Shown here one piece after another: positions 6,142 to 13,352 of a stretch of DNA of 17,375 nucleotides. Within the stretch, counting starts at the first letter, position 1. The number at the start of each line of letters is the position of its first letter. The notes under the pieces were generated by a model. The model had not been told where the DNA came from. It worked only from the letters and a program-made list of their open reading frames with translations, and did no database searches. The translations under genes and the position numbers were made by a program. The DNA comes from Deltaproteobacteria bacterium (lineage in GTDB: Bacteria; SAR324; JACQKK01): the NCBI GenBank assembly GCA_029858165.1, contig JAOUFO010000009.1:1-17375 (forward strand), written 5' to 3'.

Positions 6142-7599
6142 CTAACCGTTGGCTGGAAAGGTGTAAATCAGATTCGGCAGTTCACAATCCTGGCATCCTG
6201 TTTCAAAATTGCCGCAAAAATCCTGATAAATCTGAAGCAGACCCTGCTGGCTTCTTAAACTCCGCCCTTCTCTGGATAAGAAAGCCAGCCGGTTTTCCAT
6301 AAACCGGGTTTTGTGGTTGGGCTCTTCCGGCGGCAACACCACATACAACCGATACAAAAGCTTTTCCAGGTCGGGATCCTTTTTTTGGCGGGCATAGGCC
6401 AAAAAAAATGGAATCACCCCATTGGCCATCAAAATCACCGTTCTATCCCGTCCGATCATCCGGGCGGCCTGCCTCAACGGGGGATGCACAAAGGATACAT
6501 TCCAGCGCCAGATTTCCCAATCCGGGGTTTCAAACAACCCATCCAACAGGGATGCAGCCATCCCTTTGAAGTTTTTTTCATGGCGCACCTCATCCAATTT
6601 CACAAAAAAAGCCATCCATTGTTTCAACAACCCGTTTTCCATCATCCTGTATAAATGATGAAACAACCCCACCAAACGGCGTTCAGGTGAATTCCAGGGT
6701 CGGCTGCCCTGTCTGTCCCAGGGAACCCCCAGAGGAGGTTCTCTCCATTGGCCCCATTTTTTTTGCAACACCCGAAATTCATCCCTCAATGGGCCATCTG
6801 CTTTTTGGGGTTCTCCTTCCAACAACCCCAACCCTCCCATCCACAGAGACAACACCGCCTCCCTGGCTTTTCCATAGGGAAGTTCAAATAACGGCGATAG
6901 ACGCACCAGGGGAAACTGGCGGGCCAAAGACAAAAACACCGGCGCAAACGGTTTGTATCCCAGTGATTGAAACACCGCCTCAAACAGCAGCTGCTCCCTG
7001 TTGTCATCCCCCATTCCGGTCATAAACGTCTGGGCTTTATCCCAGGCCCTTTTTTCGGCCGCGCTGACAAGCAATCCCTTTAAAAAACCCTCGCGGGCAA
7101 AAGGAACCCGCAATCCGCACCGTCCCGGTAGAGATTCATATTGATCCAGCAGATGATCCGATTCGGAAAAAGCAGGTCTCAATCCCTGTTTCAGCCACAA
7201 CCCGGCCTCCAGCCTGGGAATCGCCTGCCCATCCTTTCCCAGGGGCCGGTGGCCGTTTCCCGCAATCGCCACCACATGCAGCACCACACCCCCATAATCC
7301 GGGTCCTGATGGTGGCCATGGTGGAACCAGTCCCTTTCATCCAGGTGGATTTCCACATCCCCCGCCACCTCCCTATCCCCAAATTTTAGCCGGGCGTTTG
7401 TAAAATCGGGACCCGGTCCACGGTTTAACCAACCGGGAAAAATCACTGTCAGGGGGGTCCCATCGGACAACAACAGAGATTTTTCCTCCCACCATTGGAT
7501 CGCCCAACATGCCTGTAGCACTGTTTCCCGGCGGGTCAACAAATCACGGATCAAACCATTTTTCCCAGTCCAGCCATTTTCTGCCGATTTAGGTTCCAT
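6142..7599 (-). CDS. DUF2851 family protein
   Basis: This protein has 485 residues. The conserved block typical of DUF2851 is clear. It comprises LQACWAIQWWEE at residues 28-39, DGTPLTVIFPGWLNRGPGPDF at 46-66, NARLKFG at 68-74, GDVEIHLDERDWFHHGHHQD at 80-99 and YGGVVLHVV at 102-110. Function is unknown. The His/Asp-rich core (EIH, WFHHGH) looks like a metal or nuclease-type site, but that is speculation. The C-terminus carries three Cys in FCGNFETGCQDC. No signal peptide or membrane segment is seen, so it is likely cytoplasmic. The ATG at 7599 is the natural start but lacks a Shine-Dalgarno. The gene lies 38 bases after the Rsm22-like gene and is probably co-transcribed with it. Confidence 0.85.
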   Translation of the reverse strand: MEPKSAENGWTGKNGLIRDLLTRRETVLQACWAIQWWEEKSLLLSDGTPLTVIFPGWLNRGPGPDFTNARLKFGDREVAGDVEIHLDERDWFHHGHHQDPDYGGVVLHVVAIAGNGHRPLGKDGQAIPRLEAGLWLKQGLRPAFSESDHLLDQYESLPGRCGLRVPFAREGFLKGLLVSAAEKRAWDKAQTFMTGMGDDNREQLLFEAVFQSLGYKPFAPVFLSLARQFPLVRLSPLFELPYGKAREAVLSLWMGGLGLLEGEPQKADGPLRDEFRVLQKKWGQWREPPLGVPWDRQGSRPWNSPERRLVGLFHHLYRMMENGLLKQWMAFFVKLDEVRHEKNFKGMAASLLDGLFETPDWEIWRWNVSFVHPPLRQAARMIGRDRTVILMANGVIPFFLAYARQKKDPDLEKLLYRLYVVLPPEEPNHKTRFMENRLAFLSREGRSLRSQQGLLQIYQDFCGNFETGCQDCELPNLIYTFPANG

Positions 7600-7637
7600 A
7601 GGTGCCGAAGGATCAATTCATTTTACGTCATCTTTGG

Positions 7638-8939
7638 TCAATTTTCCCGTTTTACCCATCCGCCCCGCCCGATTCCGGGAGCCAGGTGGGCGGGAATTTC
7701 AGCCAACTTCCCGTCATCCATACAAACCAGCAGGATTTTCTGTTTGGCATCCACCTGCCCCCCTCCCCCTTTTCTGGCTCCCGCCGACATCACGTCAGAA
7801 AGCACGCGGCCTCCATGGCCCACAGAAAAAGGATACTCAGGTTGAAAGGCTCCCACCTGCCAGACCAACCCGGTTAAATTCAGGTCCTCCATGTGAAGCG
7901 ACAGTTTCCCTTTTTGTTTTAACGCGTCATCAAACATAAAATGGTCCGGCAGGGGCAGGTTGGCATGACACCAACGGGTCACAGCCCCATCCAGCAACGG
8001 ACAAGACAAACCATGGGGGCAAGGATACAAAATAGCCTGATTGTTTAACTGATCCCTGACCTTCAACATATTCAGGTACCCTTTTCGGGTACCCGGTTCA
8101 ACCAAAAGCCCCAATCCCCCTTTTTTGGGCAGCCCGATCAATCTGGATAAACCATTTGTCCGATGGGTTTGCTCTGAATCATCCTCACCCATTGAATCCC
8201 TGCCATCCCCTGAACTTTTGGCAGGCCTGCGGGAATGGGTCCCTCTGGTTTCCAATTCGGTTAAAGCCATGGCGGCTCCGGCCAAATGATATTTGCCTTG
8301 TTCTTCTGGACGGTTTAAAAAACTTTTCAGGCCGTTTCTATGGGGATGGATATTCACCTTGACCCCCGGCAGCACTTTTGCCGCGAACGTTCTTAAATTT
8401 TCACCCGCCATTTCAAGCACACCCCTTCCCTGATCCACCAGGGAAATTTCCACCTCCCGTAAACCCGCGCCAGCCCCCCCCTCGGACAGCCACGAAACAA
8501 CCGCCAGACTTAAGGCCCCGCTTCCACAGCCCAAATCTGCCATTTTAAACACTTGGGAGGAACCAAACGCACCCTGCCACAGACTATTGTCCTGAATTTT
8601 CCAGGGAAGGTTGTTCAACACATGGCGAACTCTATAAAAATTTCTGGGCAAATAATAAAACTGGGTTCCCCCCAGCCGCAAATGGATGGGGTTGCGCTGC
8701 CCGGAAAACTCCCCCCCCCCGGTATAAGCCTGATGCAATTCGGTTATTTCAAAGACCGCTGCCTGCCATGCCCCATCCGGCCGTGGCGTTTTTGGACGGA
8801 GGCTGGCCGGGTTATGGGGGGGGGGGCCTTTGGCAGGGCGGAACCCCTTTTGGGTAAACCGGAATTTGGTATCAAAGGCTTCCTGAAGACTGGCTTTTAA
8901 TAATTCCAAGTGTGTTGAGGTGGAATTGGATGTTCCCAT
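7638..8939 (-). CDS. Rsm22-like (small ribosomal subunit) SAM-dependent methyltransferase
   Basis: The family includes yeast Rsm22 and human METTL17, which act on the mitochondrial small ribosomal subunit; bacterial members are poorly characterised. The product has 433 residues. The SAM-binding motif I is DLGCGSG at 135-141. The family signature LVEPGTRKG is at 279-287 and is followed by YPCPHGLSCP...WCH. Cys307, Cys313 and Cys324 fit the reported iron-sulfur ligands of this family; Cys406 (LLVCMDDG) is a candidate fourth. Residues 231-262 are a polar low-complexity insert. Two long homopolymer tracts lie in the first 80 codons: C11 at codons 38-41 and G10 at codons 74-76. The frame is intact as written. 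The ATG at 8939 has only a weak GAAGA upstream. This is the first gene of the - strand run ending in gltX. Confidence 0.85.
   Translation of the reverse strand: MGTSNSTSTHLELLKASLQEAFDTKFRFTQKGFRPAKGPPPHNPASLRPKTPRPDGAWQAAVFEITELHQAYTGGGEFSGQRNPIHLRLGGTQFYYLPRNFYRVRHVLNNLPWKIQDNSLWQGAFGSSQVFKMADLGCGSGALSLAVVSWLSEGGAGAGLREVEISLVDQGRGVLEMAGENLRTFAAKVLPGVKVNIHPHRNGLKSFLNRPEEQGKYHLAGAAMALTELETRGTHSRRPAKSSGDGRDSMGEDDSEQTHRTNGLSRLIGLPKKGGLGLLVEPGTRKGYLNMLKVRDQLNNQAILYPCPHGLSCPLLDGAVTRWCHANLPLPDHFMFDDALKQKGKLSLHMEDLNLTGLVWQVGAFQPEYPFSVGHGGRVLSDVMSAGARKGGGGQVDAKQKILLVCMDDGKLAEIPAHLAPGIGRGGWVKREN
8711..8720 (-). repeat. homopolymer tract (G10 on the coding strand) in the Rsm22-like gene
   Basis: Ten C on the + strand, read as GGG GGG GGG G across codons 74-77 (TGGGEF). 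A gain or loss of one base would shift the frame within the first fifth of the gene. Confidence 0.9.
8816..8826 (-). repeat. homopolymer tract (C11 on the coding strand) in the Rsm22-like gene
   Basis: Eleven G on the + strand, read as GGC CCC CCC CCC across codons 38-41 (GPPP). It is the longest mononucleotide run noticed in the window. It may be slippage-prone, or its length may be a sequencing uncertainty. Confidence 0.9.
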
Positions 8940-9174
8940 GTTGTCTTCGGATGTTGGGCAGGTTGTGAAACCTAAAAAAGTGAAGGGAAAAAGGATTTAT
9001 GTTAACATAATATTTTGAAAATGTGTTATTGTTGTTTTTTTTTTCGGTTGCCCTGTTATTGATCTGCAAATTCAGATCGGCCGTGGTTGCGGTTGCATTG
9101 ATATCTGATTTGGGCCAGAATTCAATTTCATCACTGGACTAAAATCATTCCCCTTTACCTTTTGCTGATTCCCC
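8940..9174. other. divergent intergenic region, Rsm22-like / YggT-like
   Basis: The 235 bases separate the two divergent genes. They contain a perfect 14-base palindrome at 8997-9010, a T10 run at 9035-9044 and AT-rich sequence. On the + strand, TAAAAT at 9140-9145 and TTGATA with TTCAAT at 17-base spacing (about 9100-9126) are weak promoter candidates for the YggT-like gene. A 65-codon - strand frame here is not credible. Confidence 0.5.
8997..9010 (-). promoter_or_regulatory. perfect palindrome TTATGTTAACATAA, candidate promoter or operator
   Basis: The 14-mer is its own reverse complement. Extended by two bases it contains GTTAACATAATA (9001-9012), identical to the element upstream of der. 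On the - strand TATTAT could be the -10 of the Rsm22-like gene, about 62 bases before its ATG. The palindrome could alternatively bind a dimeric regulator. Confidence 0.35.
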
Positions 9175-9828
9175 GTGGAAGAATTTTTTCATTTTCTAGC
9201 CGATTTAAGCTGGTGGGCACTGTACCTGTATGAATGGATTCTGTTTTTGGCGATATTCATGACCTGGATCCACCCGGATCCTTCCAATCCGGTGGTCCGT
9301 TTTTTAAACGGAATGACCCTGCCTTTTTGGCGGTTTTTGGGAAGAATCCTTCCCGGCCGGATAAAACTGTTCGCCCCTTATGTGTCTTTGTTGATGATTT
9401 GGCTGTTGGAGATTGTGGCTCCGGGGGTATTGCATTCCCTGGCAACCTACACCGCCGGGGCCATCACCGGGGGAGATTTGGGAATTCGGACGGCCGGGTT
9501 TCTGATGCTGGGGGTGGGCGTGGTGACACGAAACTTCCTTATGTTCATCATCCTGTTGTTATTGGTTTGGTTTTTTATCACCTTGTTAAGCCCATCCGTG
9601 CACAACCCGGTTGTTCAGGCACTTTATTTCCTGGTGGATCCCTTCATCACTCCGTTGCAAAAGCGGCTTCCCCGCACCCGGATTGATTTTTCCCCTTTGG
9701 TTATGTCCGGAATTCTCCTTTTGCTCGTCTTGTTTATTATCACCCCTTTTACTCAATTTTCCCACAGCCTTACCCGCACCCGGGGGATGGAACTGCAATT
9801 GCCCAATGAATCCGGCGAATTGTATTAA
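9175..9828 (+). CDS. tandem YggT-family integral membrane protein
   Basis: The product has 217 residues and two YggT-type repeats. Each has a hydrophobic helix, an S/P-x-NPVV motif, then a PF-x-x-P/R amphipathic segment and another helix. Repeat 1 shows DPSNPVVRFLN (35-45), LPFWRFLGRILP (49-60) and a helix at about 66-82. Repeat 2 shows SPSVHNPVVQAL (139-150), VDPFITPLQKRLP (154-166), RIDFSPLV (169-176) and a helix at about 177-192. I estimate four to five membrane segments. E. coli YggT has the same two-repeat plan, and family members in other bacteria are linked to osmotic tolerance, cell division or photosystem assembly; the function here is unknown. The GTG at 9175 is the first start after an in-frame TGA at 9166 and lacks a Shine-Dalgarno. 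The gene stands alone on the + strand. Confidence 0.88.
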   Translation: MEEFFHFLADLSWWALYLYEWILFLAIFMTWIHPDPSNPVVRFLNGMTLPFWRFLGRILPGRIKLFAPYVSLLMIWLLEIVAPGVLHSLATYTAGAITGGDLGIRTAGFLMLGVGVVTRNFLMFIILLLLVWFFITLLSPSVHNPVVQALYFLVDPFITPLQKRLPRTRIDFSPLVMSGILLLLVLFIITPFTQFSHSLTRTRGMELQLPNESGELY

Positions 9829-9872
9829 ACCTCCGCCACACCTCCATTTCCACGGCCCTTCAAACCAATCCC

Positions 9873-9897
9873 GATCCGGCACCGGGTCCTTTTCTTT
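9873..9897 (+). terminator. probable Rho-independent terminator of the YggT-like gene
   Basis: GATCCG and CGGGTC pair as six base pairs (one T-G) around a GCAC loop, followed by CTTTTCTTT. It lies 44 bases after the YggT-like stop. On the - strand the flank is not T-rich, so it would act for the + strand gene only. Confidence 0.5.
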
Positions 9898-9944
9898 GGC
9901 ACAGCCATCTGCGGCCAGCCCTCATTTCAAATCCTGTGAAAAAG

Positions 9945-12900
9945 TTAAAACGAGGCGGTGTGCATCAAAGAAATAAATCGTTCCTCAAAATCAGACCCCT
10001 TGAGCCGCTGGTAATCATCCGGGTTCAGATAAAAATAATCCTGGACCAAATTGCCGGTTGTGGTGATGAGGGATTGCTGGATTTCGGCATCATACCGGCT
10101 GAATATCCGAATGGCTTTATACAAAATAAAAGGTTCATCCTTCAACTCCATTTTGATCACATGGTAAGGCCCCGCCTGCCGGTCATACCCCCCATCGGTA
10201 CTCACAATATGATACCCTTTGCCGTCATTTCCCAAAAACTCCACCTGGGTGGATGTTTTCACCAGCTTGTTTTGTGGATGGGTCATATCCGGCTCAGGAG
10301 GGCTTTGGTCCCGGATCAAGGCTTCCAAATCCCTGGGCAAAACCGCATCCCCCAAAGCCAGGGGATGAACCTGAAAATAATAACAATAACCTCTCACCCC
10401 ACCCGGGAGAATCACCTTATTGATTTTTCCTTCCTGAATATCAAGGTGTTTCAGGCTGATCGCATATGCCACCCGGTCATGTGAACGGGGGATATCCCGG
10501 GTATGAATCAACAGGGTCTCCACCATCCCCTGACTTCCGGCAATGGCATCCACCAAAACAGGCTGGTGTTGAAACCCGTTGAATTTGATCACCTGGGAGG
10601 CCAACGCACGCGGGTCCTGTCGCAGCAGATACCGGTTTGGAAAAGCTGAAAAAAACCAACTGAAGGTCTGCTCATCCTCGTGGGTCAGAATGGCCAGGGT
10701 CGGGGTGCTGATGTATTGACGAAAGGTCTGTATCAGCTTCTCCTCCAGACCAAACAGGGTTTCGGTGGGTTCACCCCCCCTTAACAACGCTCTGAGCCAG
10801 GTTTCCATGTCTCCGACCCGCCCCTCCATCCGTTTGCTTTCCGCCGGATTCACCTGTTTCAGGGGTGAAAAAACCGAAGCGTCAAGCCCTTGAGCCAAAC
10901 TTTTGTGCAGCAACAGGCAATACCGGGTGTCCGCTTCCAGTTCCTGTTTTTTCCGCATCAGATAGGTGTTGATATACTCCCTGGATTTCCCTTCCACCGG
11001 CAACCCTCTTAATTCCGCCAATATCCGGGTGGCCTCCTCAAAAAGGTTTCGCAAGGGGGGTTGGTTATCCTTCTGCACCTCTCCATCCGCCAACAAAATA
11101 GAATAATTGACCAAAAACAAAAGAAGCATGTTTTCTATTTTCCGCCCGGACAGCTCAAAATAATCGGTCAAGGCATGGTCAAAATAGGTGGATGTTTTGC
11201 TGAGCGCCAGCAGAGAGCTCTGGTGCTGAATCATGTTCCGCACCAGGTTTTCCAATTCCTCATCGGAGTTTCCGATCCGGTTTAAAATATCGCAGGCCAG
11301 TTCGGCGCTGGCCGCCGGATTGTCCACCATCGATTTGACTTTGCCGATGGGATGAAGAAACAAAGCCCACTTTAACCCCTTTTTGTGCAATGGGGTCAGG
11401 GTTCCCCACCATTCCGGATAGTTCTCACGAAATTCAGTTAACGCATCCTGACCTGATTTCAAAGCCAGAATCATCATTCTGTGAACCGGATGGGGCACCC
11501 TGTCCATATCTCTCAACAAATAAAACACCTTGTCGCATTCCGGAATCAGCCGTCCCATCAGGGTTTCCATCCCCGGGGAGAGAGGATCACTGATTTCAAA
11601 CAGGGTTTCAACCGCCCGGTGGCTGTAAGGGGCCAGCATCATTCTGTCCAGGTATTGGAATACCCCTCCCTGGTCCCCCTTTACCTCCATTCCGGTGACA
11701 ACCGACGCCAGCGAGTCTTTGATTCCCGGAGTCAAATCAAAATCGGTTTGGGCGATATAACAAAACAGTTCCAACAACCCTTCTCCATTAAATCCCTTTG
11801 CTCCAGAAAATAGGGGGGCGCCTTTGGTTGTTTCCAATCTGGTAATCTGTCGGCTTCCCAAATGGACCCACACCTTTAAATCTCCAAACGAATGGGACAT
11901 GGTGCGGTCCAACACCCTATCCAACAGTGCCTTGGCAATCCGCTGAACATCCGCCACCAACCTCAACCGGTAGGTATCAAACTGGTCCATGGTTTTAAAA
12001 CGGTGTTTCTTGTAAAGGTATAGCCGTTCCAGGGAATCATTGATTCGGTTGGGGGGGAAATGGGGATCCAAATACAGGGCATCCTGAGCTTCTCTGGTGT
12101 AAAAATACCGTTTGGCCCCGCTCACAAAATTCCTCAGGTCATACAAAAACTCCAACCCCAACGCCAAGGTGGAGGCTTCCCACACAGAAAGAAGATTTTT
12201 TTTTACAGCCAGGGCGATCAAATCCCCCAAATAGTATTTTTTAGAATTCTCCTGCACCGCCATAATCCAAAGGGGAATTTGAATCGTTCTCAACCCTCCA
12301 AAATCTTCCTTTAGGTTCATGCTGGTGTGGGATGGCATCGGCTGACGTTCAAAATCCGTCATTTTCTGTTTTAAAAACAATTCAAAGGGCATCATTTTTT
12401 TAAATTGCGCCTTTAAATTCGCCAAAATAAAAGGGGGACCTGCAATCAACCGGGATTCCAAAATGGCCGGAACCGTATGAATGGTTTCCAATTGGGCAAA
12501 ACGGGAAAGGTCCTCCCCCAACTCAAAATATTGGGATACCGTATGGATTCCCGCTCCTTTTAACAGAGATTCCATTCGGGAGATCATTTCTTTAAAAACC
12601 TCCACATGGCCCGGTTGAAGCCCTGTGGTATCCAGGCAGTATCCTGTGTCCAGGTCCGACCCCAAAGACAACTCCCCCCGGCCATATCCCCCCCGGGCAA
12701 ACAATGCCAACCGGCTGTGAATAAACCGGTCCCCCGCCGGAAAGTTTTTCAGCAGGGGGATTTCCGCCTCCAGTTTTTGGACAGATTGGGATACCTGCCG
12801 TATCTCTTTTTCCTGGCCCTCCATAATTTTCTGAAAATAAGCCCGTTGTTCCGGGGTATCCCCCTCCTCTTCCAAAATCAGGGGAAGGTTGGATTCCAGG

Positions 12901-13352
12901 TGGGCCCGTTTTTCAATTTTTTCCGGGAGCAATTTGGTTTTAAAGGCCAAATCGGCCTGGCCATCCAAAATGCGCAACCCCACCAACCAGGGCACTTCTG
13001 ACAACACGGCCCGCAGGGTGAAAAAAAGCAGCCCGTCCACCAAATGGGTTTGGCCATGCAGCAGGATAAAGGAATGGGGGGACTCCAGGCTGTCTGCCGC
13101 CAGCCGTGAAAGGGTGTCCTGGTAATATCCCGAAAGGGTGCGGATGATGATTTTTTCCCGGTCGGCTATCCAGGTGAGAATGGACTCTTTTTTCCCGCTG
13201 GCAGGGGGGGAATTCAGCTCCGGAAACTGGTCCCAGACTTTTTCCAGATGGATTAGATGGGGGTTGGTTTTTTCGGAGGGAAGGCAGAGGTTTTTTAACA
13301 GTGCACCAAACCGTTTTTTGTCATATGTTTTGCCCAGGTGGGGAAGACTCAT
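9945..13352 (-). CDS. GlnD-like protein: nucleotidyltransferase, degenerate HD domain and ACT-like C-terminus
   Basis: GlnD uridylylates and de-uridylylates PII proteins according to glutamine. This relative has 1135 residues, against about 850-950 for GlnD. The transferase motif GGYGRGELSLGSDLD is at 221-235, with both Asp of the SDxD motif. NLKEDFGGLRTIQ (346-358) and FLYDLRNFVSGAKR (402-415) match the GlnD helical region. The HD domain at about 600-735 is degenerate: HDIAK is HPIGK (667-671) and the following DHS is DNP (677-679). FPNRYLLRQDP (904-914) leads into ACT-like segments at about 942-1000 (VETLLIHTRDIP) and 1060-1110 (ITTTGNLVQDYFYL). Residues 1-215 before the transferase include a charged, probably coiled-coil stretch at 145-205 and have no counterpart I know. 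The start overlaps the regulator stop by ATGA and has AAGGAGG 7 bases ahead. Removing-enzyme activity is probably absent. Confidence 0.82.
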   Translation of the reverse strand: MSLPHLGKTYDKKRFGALLKNLCLPSEKTNPHLIHLEKVWDQFPELNSPPASGKKESILTWIADREKIIIRTLSGYYQDTLSRLAADSLESPHSFILLHGQTHLVDGLLFFTLRAVLSEVPWLVGLRILDGQADLAFKTKLLPEKIEKRAHLESNLPLILEEEGDTPEQRAYFQKIMEGQEKEIRQVSQSVQKLEAEIPLLKNFPAGDRFIHSRLALFARGGYGRGELSLGSDLDTGYCLDTTGLQPGHVEVFKEMISRMESLLKGAGIHTVSQYFELGEDLSRFAQLETIHTVPAILESRLIAGPPFILANLKAQFKKMMPFELFLKQKMTDFERQPMPSHTSMNLKEDFGGLRTIQIPLWIMAVQENSKKYYLGDLIALAVKKNLLSVWEASTLALGLEFLYDLRNFVSGAKRYFYTREAQDALYLDPHFPPNRINDSLERLYLYKKHRFKTMDQFDTYRLRLVADVQRIAKALLDRVLDRTMSHSFGDLKVWVHLGSRQITRLETTKGAPLFSGAKGFNGEGLLELFCYIAQTDFDLTPGIKDSLASVVTGMEVKGDQGGVFQYLDRMMLAPYSHRAVETLFEISDPLSPGMETLMGRLIPECDKVFYLLRDMDRVPHPVHRMMILALKSGQDALTEFRENYPEWWGTLTPLHKKGLKWALFLHPIGKVKSMVDNPAASAELACDILNRIGNSDEELENLVRNMIQHQSSLLALSKTSTYFDHALTDYFELSGRKIENMLLLFLVNYSILLADGEVQKDNQPPLRNLFEEATRILAELRGLPVEGKSREYINTYLMRKKQELEADTRYCLLLHKSLAQGLDASVFSPLKQVNPAESKRMEGRVGDMETWLRALLRGGEPTETLFGLEEKLIQTFRQYISTPTLAILTHEDEQTFSWFFSAFPNRYLLRQDPRALASQVIKFNGFQHQPVLVDAIAGSQGMVETLLIHTRDIPRSHDRVAYAISLKHLDIQEGKINKVILPGGVRGYCYYFQVHPLALGDAVLPRDLEALIRDQSPPEPDMTHPQNKLVKTSTQVEFLGNDGKGYHIVSTDGGYDRQAGPYHVIKMELKDEPFILYKAIRIFSRYDAEIQQSLITTTGNLVQDYFYLNPDDYQRLKGSDFEERFISLMHTASF

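Noticed and set aside
6133..6144. TAG at the end of DUF2851 as a pyrrolysine or programmed read-through codon
   Set aside because: There is no pyl gene, no stem-loop evidence, and DUF2851 looks complete without the extension. The small downstream frame is reported separately as the simpler idea.
8872..9069. 65-codon - strand frame in the divergent region upstream of the Rsm22-like gene
   Set aside because: Asn/Phe-rich translation of AT-rich promoter DNA, overlapping the real gene start; no coding signal.
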